Shown: positions 22,198 through 34,712 of the stretch, piece by piece
How the letters are laid out: each line of letters begins with the position of its first letter
How positions within the stretch are numbered: position 1 is the first letter of the stretch
From: Spinellus fusiger
Taxonomy: Eukaryota > Mucoromycota > Mucoromycetes > Mucorales > Phycomycetaceae
DNA length: 64,000 bases
Reading direction: 5' to 3'
Assembly (NCBI GenBank): GCA_025094145.1
Contig: JALLLS010000012.1
Span: 434,001-498,000, forward strand
Program-made: the position numbers and the translations under genes
The notes under the pieces: generated by a model
Told to the model about the DNA's origin: nothing
Database searches by the model: none
What the model saw: only the letters and a program-made list of their open reading frames with translations

Positions 22198-23213
22198 TTA
22201 TAAAAGATTCCAGGGCACAGTACCACTGGCAGTGGCAAGAAGTACATTGGGATCTGCCATGTTACGAGCACTGGTAGGATAGGTGAGTTGTGATGTTCTT
22301 TTGATCAACTTACTTTCGTTCATCTTCACCCTGATCCTCAAAAAAGGTACGTCGAATCATTGCCTTGTAGTCATTGAATTGCTTCTCAAGGGCCTTTGAC
22401 TTATCCTGGGACTGCTTTAGTAAGAGAATCAATTGAGCCTCCAGTGCTGTTGTAGGCTTAAGAGCAGCAACATCCACTGCTATAAAACAAAAGCAAGTCC
22501 ATGCATCAGCCTCGGTCTCTCTTCTCCATGTGGCCTGTGACTCTTACTTTCAACATCTAATGACTGAGGTGCTTCTTTATCGTCCAATTCCAACTCCTCA
22601 AATGCTATCCATGGCACTGTCAGTCCCACTGTACTGAATACATGCTCACGTGATATTACCATGCAAAAGGGCATCTTCTTCAAGGACAGGCTGTAAGAAA
22701 TGGTCGTCTTCCCAGAAGGCTTCTTTGCCTGTGAATGCATAGTCCTTTGTGGCTGATAGTGCAGGATTCTCGTTGACTTGGCTTCGAATGTAATTAAGCA
22801 TACGGATACACTTGTAGAAATCCAGGTCTATACAGTGCCATCTCTTGATCAGCTCTACTGTTTTCTCTTATATGAGGGCTATGGTGTGTACTTACGAAGA
22901 GACTGTTTTATGGCCAGAAAGTCAAATCCGTGCTCTGTTTTACAGTGACCAAAAGTGTCTTGAGGAAGAGAAAACACCTGGCTACAGAATAAACACTTGG
23001 ATTCTTCATAGTCTTCTTCATTTTCCCAGTCTTCCCATGTCTCTTCTATACTGGTGTAAGTGGTGCTTATGAAGAAAAAGAGAAAAGAAAAAGAGCAGTC
23101 ACTCTCTTACCTTGTGGGTCTATCTCTGAGAGAGAACACTCGGAATCAGCATAAAGAGAGGTATTGCCACGTAGAGTGAGCCAATGAGCAGTAGAGGCTT
23201 GTGCTTCTGCCAT
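22198..23213 (-). CDS. PRMT3-like C2H2 zinc-finger protein lacking a methyltransferase domain, 6 exons
   Basis: Exons 23213-23111, 23045-22896, 22857-22660, 22628-22548, 22479-22314 and 22270-22198 join in frame to 256 residues. The N-terminal part matches the substrate-recognition half of arginine methyltransferase 3: an acidic WEDWENEEDY stretch, then a C2H2 finger (CLFCSQVF and HCKTEHGFDF), LDFYKCIRMLNYIR, an acidic patch, and a coiled-coil-like region (LLLKQSQDKSKALEKQF). The SAM-binding methyltransferase core that should follow is absent: the protein ends ASGTVPWNLL. If the last intron is not spliced, it ends at DERK near 22,309. PRMT3 targets ribosomal protein S2. A zinc-finger-only form could still bind that partner, which is inference. 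Alternatively it is a truncated gene. Confidence 0.65.
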
Positions 23214-23515
23214 AATAAAAGGATAAAGAATAAAACAAGCAAGACTATCATAAGCAATAGGCTCTTTTCTTTTTCCCGCTCTCTCTCTCTCACCCATTTA
23301 CACCCCCCCCATTTCTATTTTGTTAGAGAGAATAGTAGGAAAGTAAACGGTAAAGCAGTCACTAATATAAGCCACCCTAGAAACAGTCCGGCCGCCTTCT
23401 CCCTTCTTCCCTCTCTCCTCCTCCCCCAAGTGGACTGTATTTAAAATAAATAAAATACAAAGAACAGGCCAATGAACCGGCTTCTTGGACACACTTCTCA
23501 AACACACTTCTTGCC
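23214..23515. promoter_or_regulatory. Short divergent promoter between zinc-finger gene and POLA2-like gene
   Basis: 302 bp separate two divergent start codons (23,213 minus and 23,516 plus). The sequence contains CT-rich tracts (CTCCTCCTCCCCC near 23,420 and CTCTCTCTCTC near 23,285). No clear TATA box is seen. A shared bidirectional promoter is inferred from geometry alone. Confidence 0.5.
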
Positions 23516-25566
23516 ATGAGTGAAAGCAATAATACTTCCAGTGATAATCCTATAGAGGAAATGTAAGAGGATAGCCACTAGTGTATATTATCAGTATATT
23601 ATCAGTATCAAAAGAGACACCACTAACAATACCACGACTGTTCTTTTTTCTTTCTTTCATATTCTATAGTTTGGTTCAATACAAAGGCTATAGTAGATCA
23701 GGAGAATTCACAAGTCAACAGAACAAATTCAATAATAAATCCATAACCACAAAACAACAGTAAGCTACTCAGTCTGGACTCTGACTGACCAAGGCAAGGT
23801 CCAAGGCTTCTTTGGCAATATTCAACCGAGAAGCCTCCAACACAATAGATGGACAGTTTAACGGTCAATTGAAAATACCAACTATTTCTTCAAAAAAGTA
23901 TAAAAAAACTCATGTGGAAGTAATTCAGCCTGATATAAAGACCTACCGCTATATGTTTGAGAAGCTTAAGGATAAGTCCGATGGTAAATTACAGTGGATC
24001 AATAGGAATATATAACTGTGGTTGGATAGGATTGGATGAGCAGATTGAGTTCCTTGGAGATAGAGTTGGTCAACAGTTTGAGCTGAAAGAAGGCTGTGAG
24101 GATCCTTCTAAACCAAGTCAGGTAGATGAGTCCTGCTTCTTTGTGATCTTTTTCTTTCTTCTCTATTACAACTACAGCCTAATACTACTGTATTGCTAGG
24201 GAAGATTTATTGCTGTGGGTCGTGTGTGCTGTGATGCTACTGAGGGAAAATTGAATGCTTCTTCTGTTCTCTTGGAAACATCCCGAGAAATAAGTCACGG
24301 AAAGCGGATTCCCATGGATCTGGGAGGAATAAAGGACTATTCTCTCTTTCCTGGACAGGTAAAAAGAAAGAAAGAGTTCATTAGCTTATAAGTAGATCAT
24401 TGCTATACAAGGCATCAACACTACTGGCAAAATGATTGTTGCTGAAAAGATAATAATGGTAAGAATGGATTTTATGCGATAGTGTTTGTAGCTAATAGTG
24501 TGAGGTAAGCCTTCTTTTCCTCCTCCTCTTGTGAGAGATGAAGAAGCGCTGTACAAGTGTAACTACGAGAAAAATACAAAGGGTGAGCCTATAGATATTT
24601 TCATCGCAGCAGGTCCTTATACATTGGATGAGGATCTGTCGTATCAGCCACTCAATGAATTCATTCAATCCTGCACTGAGAATAAACCAGATGTGTTGAT
24701 TATGGTAGGCAGTGTTGTTGGGAATGGTGGATTCATGCGTTTATTAGATGGGGCCATTTGTATCAGAAAAGCATCCAATGATCATCAGGGGAGAATCCGA
24801 TGTGTCTCCAGAACAGATATTTGAAGAACAAGTGTCTCAACGCATCAGGGAACTCATGAAAACCAGTCCACACACACATGTTATTCTGATTCCTCACGCA
24901 CATGATCTTATCCATGACTATCCCTTGTTCCCTCAGCCAAAAATAGACACCAGCAAACTAGGACTTGAAAAGGTCCAGTCAATGAGTAATCCTGCTACTT
25001 TTGAGATCAATGGCAATCGAATTGTCATTGGCAATGTTGATATTCTTATGAGTCTTAGCAACAGTGAAATATCTCAGTAAGAAGAAATCTAGGTAATATC
25101 ACTGTCTTATCTCAACCTCAATAGGAGCCAACAACGTCGAACAGATCGTTTAGAAAGGCTGTCTCGCCATATTCTTGAACAACAAAAGTAAGAGGAATAC
25201 GATTGTATAGATAGATATAGATATAGATATAGATCCAGTGCTAAACAGTGGTATGTTGACGTTTATTATTACAGTTTATATCCTGTCTTCCCACCTGCAG
25301 CAGAAGATAGCATGGATGCCGCATGTTTACCCAATCTCTTTATGGCGGAGACTCCAGATTTCTTGATATTGAATTCACAACTTATACATTTTGTTAAATT
25401 AGTGGATGATGTAGTGTGTATTAATCCCGGTCATTTGTCAAAAAAAGGGGCTTCTGGGACTTACGCAAAACTCACCATACACCCATGGCCAAAGAAACAA
25501 GAAGGTGGACTAAAAATGGATGCGAAAGTATGGGAACGTACACGTGTAGATCTTATTCGACTCTAG
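23516..25566 (+). CDS. DNA polymerase alpha subunit B (primase complex), 10 exons
   Basis: Exons 23516-23562, 23670-23759, 23799-23983, 24030-24121, 24200-24358, 24396-24458, 24510-24704, 24748-25076, 25125-25187 and 25275-25566 join in frame to 504 residues. This is the non-catalytic B subunit that tethers polymerase alpha to primase and the replisome. Hallmarks in order are RYMFEKLKDKSDGLDEQI, the OB-fold start GRFIAVGRVCCD, FPGQIIAIQGINTTG, then the calcineurin-like phosphoesterase domain with IDIFIAAGPYT, MGPFVSEKHP, VILIPHAHDLIHDYP and the C-terminal LVDDVVCINPGHLSKK. As in other B subunits, the phosphoesterase is probably inactive. The protein is somewhat shorter than animal homologues, mainly at the N-terminus. 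It converges with the MFS gene. Confidence 0.9.
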
Positions 25567-25956
25567 TGCACGGATGTACACAACAAACTATATAGAAGAT
25601 GAAATGGACAGAATAGGATTTGATTGCGAGGAATCCATGTCAACATATCTGTAGGTAGTATATTACACACGATAACCTACTGGTTTTCATGGACATGAAA
25701 AATATATAATATTGTAATATAATCTATGTTTCATTACAGCATTTGAGTTTTGATTTGAAGATATGGTTTTTGTAGACATCTTTATGCACTACGGAGACTA
25801 TCTTTATAATGGAATGGAATGGAAATGACTTGGCCATAAATGCAATGGAATAAGAATAGTTTCAGATGTTAGTATACTAAACAATCTGATATCCTATCAA
25901 TGAAAAGAGTATACAGAGTATAAAGTATATCAAAGTCAAACAGAAAGATGACATGA
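25567..25956. other. Convergent intergenic spacer
   Basis: Lies between the stops of the POLA2-like gene (+) and the MFS gene (-). It contains a tandem TGGAATGGAA repeat near 25,808-25,825 and presumably two opposing 3' ends. No gene seen. Confidence 0.5.
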
Positions 25957-28799
25957 CTACTTGTAGTGTGCTTTGCTTGGAACAGGGATGTCCAGTGTGA
26001 GAGTATCAAAATCGTCATTAGTCTCCTTCACGTTCTCTGTGATGTTTTCAGGGGTGGAGTATTTTTCATCATTCTTTGTTTGGCCAATTCTGTGGGGCGT
26101 AATGAAGAGTGTAGCAATAAATCCTATACCACACATGGGTACAGCAACATACCACACCAGACGAAAAGCAGCAACATACACTGCGATGGTAGCATCAACG
26201 TATTGTGCTGGCAGTCCATGTCGAATGTACTCTGCTGAAGAAATTACCATGTAAACTTGATCCGGAGGAAGGTGAAGGGGGAGATCACTTGTCAGTGAGG
26301 AGTTCAAGATGGCAGAAGAAATAGCAACACCCAATGCACCACCAAGAATTCGAGAAAAGTTACCAAGGCCAGTGACTACCGCTAAAAAAAAAGAACAAGA
26401 CATGTCAGCATTCAAATTATACATCTATAGCGTAGCTCCTACCAATATCTTGCGGCTCAACAGAGGCCTGTAATCCAATAATATTAGAGGCAAAGAGGAA
26501 CCCGAGGCCTAGAAATACGTCAATGAGTAAGTCTTTGATGTAGTATATAGACAATGTACAACTTACCAATACCACCAATAATAGTAAATCCATAGATTCC
26601 TAAAAGAGATGTTAACATCCTTGAATAAGCTGTAATGGCTAGACTTCAGGGTACTTACTTGAAAAATCTGTGTTCTCATCCAGCAGACTTAACAAGCCAG
26701 CACAGACGGTTAAAATAGCCATTCCGGTAATGAGTCTATCACCAGAAAGATAGTAAGAAATTAGTACGAATAGCCGCCTTTATCTATTGATTTATCCATT
26801 AGACTTACAAAGGTTTGTAGATACCCGTCTTGGAAATAAAGACACCAACAACAGAAGAAACAGCACAGGCAATCATTTGCATTGGTATAAGACGAATACC
26901 GGACCATATAGCACTATCATCGCGAACCACTTGGAAAAACACAGGCAGAAAATAGACAAATGTATAGAAAACAATACCAAAGAACCAATTGGAGGTCAAA
27001 ATACAAACAACTGTTCTGATTTTGAACAGTCTGGGTGGCATCAAAGGTTCCTTGACAAATCGTCCCTCAACATACACCAAAAGACCAATGAGAGGAACAG
27101 TCAAAACAAGAGGCACAATGACAGCTGCTGATTTCCATGGGAAGGTTTGTCCACCAAAATTCATTGCCAGTAAAAAGAGTGTTGTGGAAACTAACACAAT
27201 AAGAGTGCCCATGTAATCAACTCTTCTGAGCTTCTCCTTGAAGTTCTCTTTTGGTGTAGGCAAGTCCAAGAAGACAACAAGCATGGCCATAGCAATGGCT
27301 CCAATTGGCAAACTAAAATACACTTTTTAGTATTGAGATTTTTATGTCTACAATAGCACACTTACTTAATGTAAAAATTCCATCTCCAAGTAACATAGTC
27401 AGTGAAGCCGCCCTAATAATTCAACTGAGTGAGTCTCACAGCAATTATCTCTGTTGTTAAACCAAACTTCTTTAAAAAATGAGAATACTTACACCAATGA
27501 GAGGACCAAATACACTAGAGAGAGCAAACACAGCATTGATAATACTACAATGGTATGATGAAAATAAATCAATTTGTTAGTACTTGAACCCCATAAGTTA
27601 AGTAGACACAGCATATTGTACGCCAACTGAGAAAAAAAAGAAAAAGAAAAAAAGAAAATACCCTTGGTAGCTTCCTCTTTGTTCAAGTGGTACTAAGTCA
27701 GAGATGACAATAAAAACCTAATATAAATGGTTAGTCACTGCTTGTCTCATTCATTTTTTTCTCATAACAATAATTAAGTTATCACTGCATTCTATTAATA
27801 GATGACTTGATATTTTACCATTGAAAAGATACTAGCGGCACCAATGCCAGCAATAGCACGTGAAGCAATAAGCATAGGCATAGACTAGTAAAAACATACA
27901 AGCGACTGAATTAGCAAAAACATATTTTGCGTAAAGTCATTTGTCATTGGGTAGAGTAGAACACAAAAAAATGGTATAGCAAACACAAAAATAAAATGTG
28001 TTATTTGTTCAATGGAATTGAGAACTCTCTAATTCCCGTCTAATCCGAAAGAGTCTACACCAGCAAAGCTCTGGTGATGCTTTAAATTGGCTCAATCTCA
28101 GTCTATTGCATCGAGTACATCGGAAAAGTATATTTACCAGACTCAATTGTGCATTTTGAATCACAGTACAAAGGAAATAAAGTTATATTTACCTGTGATG
28201 CACCACAGAGAACAGATCCAACAAGAAACAGACCGATGCCCGATATCAGAATCCATTTACGACCAAAAATATCAGAGAACTTGGCAAAGAGAGGTTCTAA
28301 TAAAGTAGAAGAGTATTAACTATCCAAACAAAATAAAATTAATAATAATAATAAAAAAAAAGGTACGCACGGAAGGCATCAAAAGGAAGAATATATGCAG
28401 TGGCAACCCAAGCGACAATGTCCATGCGGTTGAAATCAGATCCAATACGAGGCAATGCAGTAGCAACGATTGTACTATAGAGCACTCATTAAATCTACAT
28501 ACATACTGATGAACAGAAAAGGCTAATTACCCATCCAATGCTGCTAAAAACAATGATAGCTGAAGAGCGATAAAGACCATAATACGACGAACTTGATTGT
28601 TCTTTGTTGTTTTTGAATTAGTAGAATCAGAGATTGATTCCTCAATAGCATTATCATCTGTTTTGATTTCTGTAATATCTTCCAAAGAGATAGTATCTTT
28701 GATGTTTTTTAGATCGTTTGCATTGAAGATAGCTGAGGAGATAGTATTATTTATGCTACCGGGCCTATCGCCTTCACTCTGAACCGGTTTATTTTGCAT
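25957..28799 (-). CDS. MFS transporter, DHA2 (14-TM drug:H+ antiporter) type, about 10 exons
   Basis: The gene runs from ATG at 28,799 to the stop at 25,957, interrupted by many 50-100 bp introns. A hydrophilic N-terminus of about 70 residues (NNTISSAIFNANDLKN) precedes TM1 (MVFIALQLSLFLAALDG), which joins across an intron to TIVATALPRI, the DHA2 motif. Next come DIVAWVATAYILPFDAF and EPLFAKFSDIFGRKWILI, containing the MFS loop 2-3 motif. Exon 26805-27323 holds four or more membrane segments. The last exon (26,424-25,957) ends with the final TM pair and a 45-residue acidic tail. Relatives export drugs, siderophores or basic amino acids across the plasma or vacuolar membrane. The substrate cannot be read from sequence. 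Exact exon limits in the middle are not all certain. Confidence 0.85.
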
Positions 28800-30316
28800 T
28801 TTCTTTTTCTCTTGTTAAATGAAAAACAAAATGAAAAAGCAGAAAAGAAGGTAGATCCTACAAAATATTTTTGCTAATTAACTGTAATTTATCAATAGAT
28901 CTCGACCTAGCTATTTAATACACAGTTAACAAAATCCGCCATTGGTTTATTTCTTTAAGTTATATTAGGATTTGGCTACTCTAAGCAGCTAGCAAATGAA
29001 TACAGTAGTGCAGCAGGCTATCCAAATCTGGATCTGAATCATAAATATTAAACAAGATTATTTATTTGTAAATTGCAACTGTCTGCCAGACTTCTTATTG
29101 TGGTATGAGAAAAAGACAGCTTATCAACTGTCTTCTACCAAAAATATCTCAATTTTTTGAAAGTTTAGAATTACTTGCAAGAGACTCCTTTAATATTAGC
29201 TTATTTTCTCTAGTAAATATTCTCATATTTGGTAAATAAAACTTTGTTTGCATTGTTTAACAATATACAGTACATACGTTATTATTTTATTCTACGATTT
29301 CTTTTAATGTACCTGTGACACATACCTTAATGGCTCTCTGAGGCCAAATAAAACAGTGCTGCTAAATATATCACTTATGATTTACAAATAGGTAATATAT
29401 GTCTAACATAGACACAGAAGTTGATAATTTGTTTCTCACTAAAATGGCTTAACTTATTATGTTCTTTTTGTGATTTTTATATATTTTTATAGAATTGACA
29501 CAGGTATTCTATAGCAACCTTTTTGAGAGATGATGTGTTTCGTAAGGTCTTTATTATTATTCTATATGGACACCCATTTTATCCATTACAACATAAAAGT
29601 AGGTAGGCTTTTATCTATTCGAAATGTAATTTGAAAAACAGAGAGTATTTCATTTGAATTAGACTTTAATTTAAATGCTAAATTATTATATTTTAATACT
29701 ACTGTTTATTGTCACCTTTACTGTTAATAATACATATAGAGAACTACGTTGAATATATCTTCTATCAGCAACCCTGCTACTTATGACCCTGTAGGCTAAT
29801 GCAAATCAAACAGATAAGACTTTTTTTCATTATTTGAGCTGCAGAATGTAAGCTAATAAATCTGGTTACACTTTCTGCCATTAACAACTGCGTATACTTG
29901 GAAGACAGCGGATAAACTGCCCTGGATATAAAAAAAATTGTAAATATTTTTTAAAGATATCATATTCCTGTATTTAGTATACTTGCTTCTGTTTATTTTC
30001 CTTTAAATATCTTTCCTAATTCAATGTAGCCTGTTTTCCCTGTGTATAAGTATCTTATGTACGAGATGAACTCTCGGTTAGACCTTTTGTTGTGGTGTAG
30101 GACTCAATAGAGGTACTATTTAAAAATATTTTCTTTTCTTTTCTTTTCTTTTCTTTTCAATTATATTATATTGACTATTCCTATCAGATGAACACACTTC
30201 AATATTGTATTCATAATCACATCATAGAGAGCGACTAGACATTTTCATTAACAAGTTTAATCATAAAGTCAACACAATTATTTACTTTTACTCTAAACCA
30301 ACTGTTCAGGCTTGTC
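28800..30316. other. Intergenic AT-rich region with a (TTTTC)n microsatellite
   Basis: About 1.5 kb upstream of the MFS gene with no recognisable gene. A (TTTTC)n run lies at about 30,131-30,158. The promoter of the MFS gene must lie in its first part. No element termini recognised. Confidence 0.5.
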
Positions 30317-30318
30317 TA

Positions 30319-30629
30319 CACATCAGGAGATTTTTAGGATATATAAAGAAATATTATGAGAATGAAATCGCAATATTCATATGATTGGCTAATGTGTTTG
30401 AAAAGGCTTTTTTGTTGTGTAAATGAACTATTTCAAACTCTACTTGCCTGTTTTAGCAATGGCTATCGACTTTACAGCCAATTCTATACTTTTTAATTGC
30501 AAAGACAAGAAATAGAACAAGAATCACCCCAAAATTACAACCCAGTCACTGAATTTAATGTTTAACATAATGTGTTATCCATAAGCCCATAGTATTTGCA
30601 GCATAACACTGCTTGAAAAAGATTTATTA
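30319..30629 (-). mobile_element. E-family fragment E4, cut by Tc1
   Basis: Inverted right-hand 310 bp of E1 (compare 11,815-12,117), starting TA then CACATCAGGAGATTTTT. It stops exactly where the Tc1 element at 30,632 begins. No continuation was recognised beyond the Tc1 right end, so the remainder was lost or is too diverged to see. Confidence 0.6.
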
Positions 30630-30631
30630 TA

Positions 30632-32003
30632 CAGTGTCAGGCAAAATAATAATAAAGGATATCATTTTCCGACCTTTATTTTGCTCAAAAATGGTTCTAT
30701 TTTTTATACTTATTCCTCATTTCTTCTTCCTCTGCTATAATATCTATTCCGTCTAACACCACTAAACAAACCACCAAGCCTACTGGAAACAATAAAGAAA
30801 AAATCGATGACTTTACTCGTCAACTCATTGTTCACGAGGTCACCCAACATGGCACCAGACAAGTGGACATTGCAGCCATGTTTGGTGTCAGTCATCCCAC
30901 TGTCAGCCTTATCGTGAAGAAGCACAGGGAAACTGACTGTTTCAAAGCAGGAAGGGGCTTTAGGCCCAAGTCCATTCTGATGAAGAGAGACGAGAGAGAG
31001 TTTGTATGCGAGATGGAAAGGGATTCATTTCAGACAATAGATCAACTTTGCAAGCAGATGACCACCAAAGTGTGCATGCGCACTTTTAGAAATAATAATA
31101 AAAAATCTTGGCCTGTTTTCTTGCAGGGTGGTTAGGAAACCTTCTTTCAGCATTAAACACAAGAAGTTGAGGCTTACTTGGACTAGGACCTACCTTCATT
31201 GGACAGATGAAGACTGGAATACAGTCATCTTGTTCGATGAGTCAAAGTACCAGCTAATGAACAACAACAGCCGTACCAGAGTAGTGCGCAAGAAGAAGAA
31301 GAGGCTTATATCAAAGAATGTGAAGCCAACGATGAAGTTTGGTGGTGGTGGTGGTGGGGTGATTGTATGGGGTTCCTTTTCTGGTGAAGGTGTTGGTAGA
31401 CTTGTTACGGTGGAGGGATCCATCAATAGTGCCAAATACACCAGTATTCTAGAGAAAGCCTATTACCCCGAGCTGGCTCATCTTCTGGCACTGAATCCAG
31501 TGGTAGGCTATGTTCTTCAAAAGGACAATGCTAGTTGCCATAATAGTAAGGAGACTAAGAAATGGAAGGATGAGAGAGGCATAGTCACTATGGAGGGGTG
31601 GCCTTCTCAAAGCCCTGACCTGAATCCAATTGAGCATCTTTGGGAGGAACTAGACATAGCAGTTAAGAAGAGGATGGCCCCAGCAAGCACTCTCCAGGAT
31701 CTGAAAGCTCTCCTGGTCCAGGAATGGGACAAGATTCCCAAGGAGACTACTAACAACCTCACTGCCATCATGCATCGGAGATGTAGAGCTGTGATAGAAG
31801 TCAAGGGTGAAAACACCAGATATTAAGGGTTTCCACCCAATAAATTTGTATTTATTATCCTGTTGACCTTCACTATACTTCATCTAATTCTCAAGTCTCT
31901 ACTGTGTGGTTAATGTGTGTTTTTATGAAAAACAATAGGCATTTTCCTATACAATAATTATATCGGAAAATGAAAAGAATTATAGTGTTTACACCGGATA
32001 CTG
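30632..32003 (+). mobile_element. Tc1/mariner element, best-preserved DD35E-type copy
   Basis: 1372 bp with imperfect inverted repeats (left CAGTGTCAGGC, right CCGGATACTG; both have an ATTTTCCGA block about 40 bp inside) and TA on both sides. The transposase lies at about 30,750-31,826 in two frames. The N-terminal half (KEKIDDFTRQLIVHEV, DIAAMFGVSHPTVSLI, an HTH pair) runs to a stop at 31,133. The C-terminal half (31,128-31,826) is fully open for 232 residues with FDESKY, LQKDNASCH and LNPIEHLWEEL. I count 35 residues between the second Asp and the Glu. One frameshift near 31,100 (an AATAATAATAAAAAAT tract) and a missing ATG inactivate it. Relatives lie at 6718 and 39,690. Confidence 0.9.
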
Positions 32004-32005
32004 TA

Positions 32006-33630
32006 GTATATTAAATTTATTGTCTATTATTTAAGTTCATAATCAGTATAAAATAAAATTAAACTACATAAAATAGTTCAAAATTATACTAAGACAAAAT
32101 AAATGGCATTAAAGCGTAAAAGACAGTGCCATTGATCTTATTCACCGTTAGTACACCATGGATAATTACAATCATCACTCCGACTGTATGTCCGGAATCT
32201 CCTTTTGAACTAATGTCATGGCATGATCTCTATTGTCTGTTAAATATAACCCATATATATATACATAGTTATTCTAAAAGTTTTCTTATAATCTACTCAT
32301 ATTTAAAATAGATTGACTCAATTAAATCAAATAATCACTCAATAACTAAAGAATAATCAATCACAGAGACTTTTTTTTTTACAATAAGCTAGTGAAAAAA
32401 AAATTATCGGAAGAGTAAGAGTCATATATTTAATAGTCAGACTACTTTTCAAAGACTATAAATAGGCGACCGAAATTAATCTTTCCTCTTTTCCTCTTTT
32501 TTCTCTTTACAAATTCCTTTATGCTCTATATGAGACTTATATAGGTTGGTAGCTGCAGTGCCAAGTCATTGTAGTTATTATAGTCCGAGTTTTTAATGTA
32601 TTGCCATTTTTTGATCCACTACCTACAATGTGGGGTGGTAAAATAATAATAATAAATGAAAATGAAAATGAAAATGAAAATTATTATTAACAGTAACATA
32701 ATAGACACACTCATCAAAAGTGAGCCTCACGTTGAGTCTATCTTTTGATGGAGTTTTAAAGCCGGTTGATCATGAGTGATTCCGATAGGGGTTGTTTAAT
32801 GTAACTTTGATTTCCACGGTTCAAATCGAGAAATGTGTGTGAGTAAATCAGTTAGATGCACTCGATAGTGTGTTATGTGTACTGTGTTTACTGATTGATA
32901 GTGATATCGACAATCAAATACGTAAGATATTTACTTTATATTGAGTCTCTTATTGTTTTGTCGCTGCCTAACAGAGGTGATTGATCACACAAAATATAAT
33001 TGCCCTTGAAAAACGCTTGACTACAGCTATGCCGCCAACTGTCAACTACTGGTTTTATATGCCTATATCCACTCTTCTTATGCCGCTGAATAATACTAGT
33101 GTACTTCTATTTACTTTCGACTCATAAAATATCTGTATAAGGGGATATTCATAGTATTAGCCTTTAGTAAGTATTAATCGAATATCATAGGCATTTGAGT
33201 CTACACTTGAATAAAGTCAAATAAATTTAGGCAAATTATTATCAATTATTGACTATATCTTCTCCACTTTGAATATTTGTTTACACATTGACTTTATACC
33301 ATAAAAAACGGCTCACTTTAAATTTTACTGTTCATTATAAATAAGTTTGAACAAATCTTACAATGGCAAGTCTGATGTCCGTGTATTCTTTAACAATCAG
33401 TCTCAATGATGATGAACATCTACCCTCTTAAACATCAATGCCTTTAGGATAAAATATAATAGCATAATCATATCAAATTGTACATAACCTTGAGTTTATA
33501 ATATGTTTCTGTATTTATTGTAGACAAAAGTAAATTATATAAACAAGCGTGGCATGTGTAAAGAAAGATGTTTATAATAAATATTATATTTTACATAATA
33601 TTGTTGTCTATCATAAACAATAGTATCGTC
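32006..33630. other. Intergenic region with short tandem repeat
   Basis: No gene recognised in 1.6 kb. Bases 32,656-32,682 are a (TGAAAA)n repeat. Downstream of the aldo-keto reductase stop there is no obvious terminator beyond A/T runs. Confidence 0.5.
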
Positions 33631-33631
33631 C

Positions 33632-34712
33632 TTAAACAGAAGTCTGGTGCTCCTTGAAAACATCATTGGAGATACCAAACATGTACACAGGATCACATGT
33701 ACGGACTGTCTTCTTACGGCCAAATTCAATCAATGTCTCAATGTCTTCAGCATCCATTTTAAAGTGTTCAAGATTAGCCTTGATACGATCTGGTTTCACT
33801 GACTTGGGAATCACAGCATAACCACGGTTCAGACCCCAGTTCAACAACACTTGGACAGGAGATTTATTGTATTTCTTGGCCATTTCCAAGACAATAGGTT
33901 CTTCCAGGATATTAAGTGAATTAGAACTATTACGGAATCCAGGGTTACCAAGAGGAGAAAAGGCAGTCAAGGTGATATTCTTGCTGTTACAGTAAGCCAA
34001 CAGCTCTTCTTGAGGCATAAGAGGATGAACTTCAACCTGGTTGGTTGCAGGAGGAATCTCACACTGACTTAACAAGTCTTCCAACATGGGAATGGAAAAA
34101 TTGGAAACACCAATTGTACGCACCAAACCATCCTTAACCAACTGCTCCATAGCATGCCAGGTATCAATGATAGGAACATCAATACATTTGACATCTTTGC
34201 TTTGGTACTCGACAGTAATATTATCGTGTTCAAATCCATTGAATTCCCAAGCCATAGGCCAATGAATCAAGTATTGGTCGAGGTAATCAAGACCCAATTC
34301 TTTGATAGAGCGTTCACATGCTGGACGAACATGCTCAGGTCTGTGGAATGTTTGCCACAGTTTGGTAGTAAGGTAAATTTCTTCACGAGGAATTTTGGTT
34401 TCTCTGATGGCTTTTCCAATAGACCCTTCTGTTTTATCTAGATAGAATATTTTTTAGAATATTTTCTAGGGGTTTAATAAAAATAAAAAATAAAACTAAT
34501 GAGATACTTACAAGCATAGGCAGTATCTATATGACGGTATCCTATCTCCAAGGCAGACTTGGTAGCATGATAGACAGCTTCAGGAGCATCAGGACCGCCA
34601 AAAGTACCAAATCCGATCAATTGAAAATCAGTGCCATTGTTGAGCTATTTGAGTTGTGATAAGTTCAGTGTCTTTTTTTTTTTACCTTTTTAATAGGAAT
34701 GTTAAGTGCCAT
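33632..34712 (-). CDS. Aldo-keto reductase, 3 exons
   Basis: Exons 34712-34686, 34644-34512 and 34437-33632 join in frame to 321 residues, the typical AKR length. This is a cytosolic NAD(P)H-dependent reductase of aldehydes, ketones or sugars, similar to yeast GRE3/YPR1 and xylose reductases. The catalytic tetrad is visible: Asp and Tyr in HIDTAYAY, Lys in YLTTKLW and His in YLIHWPM. GVSNFSIPMLEDLL and the cofactor loop IPKSVKPDRIKANLEHF are also present. The first exon is only 27 nt (MALNIPIKK). The C-terminal substrate loop ends FKEHQTSV. The gene is flanked by repeat-rich DNA but is intact. Xylose or glycerol metabolism are possible roles. Which one is not shown here. Confidence 0.93.

Noticed and set aside
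25966..26254. Plus-strand frame with FAWNRDVQ, resembling the Fanzor RuvC-III motif
   Set aside because: It is antisense to the last exon of the MFS transporter, where the reverse reading encodes its C-terminal tail. No zinc ribbon or other Fanzor motif is nearby. Chance match.
32795..32835. GGTTCAAATCGAG box resembling a tRNA T-arm
   Set aside because: No matching acceptor, D-arm or anticodon stem could be formed around it.
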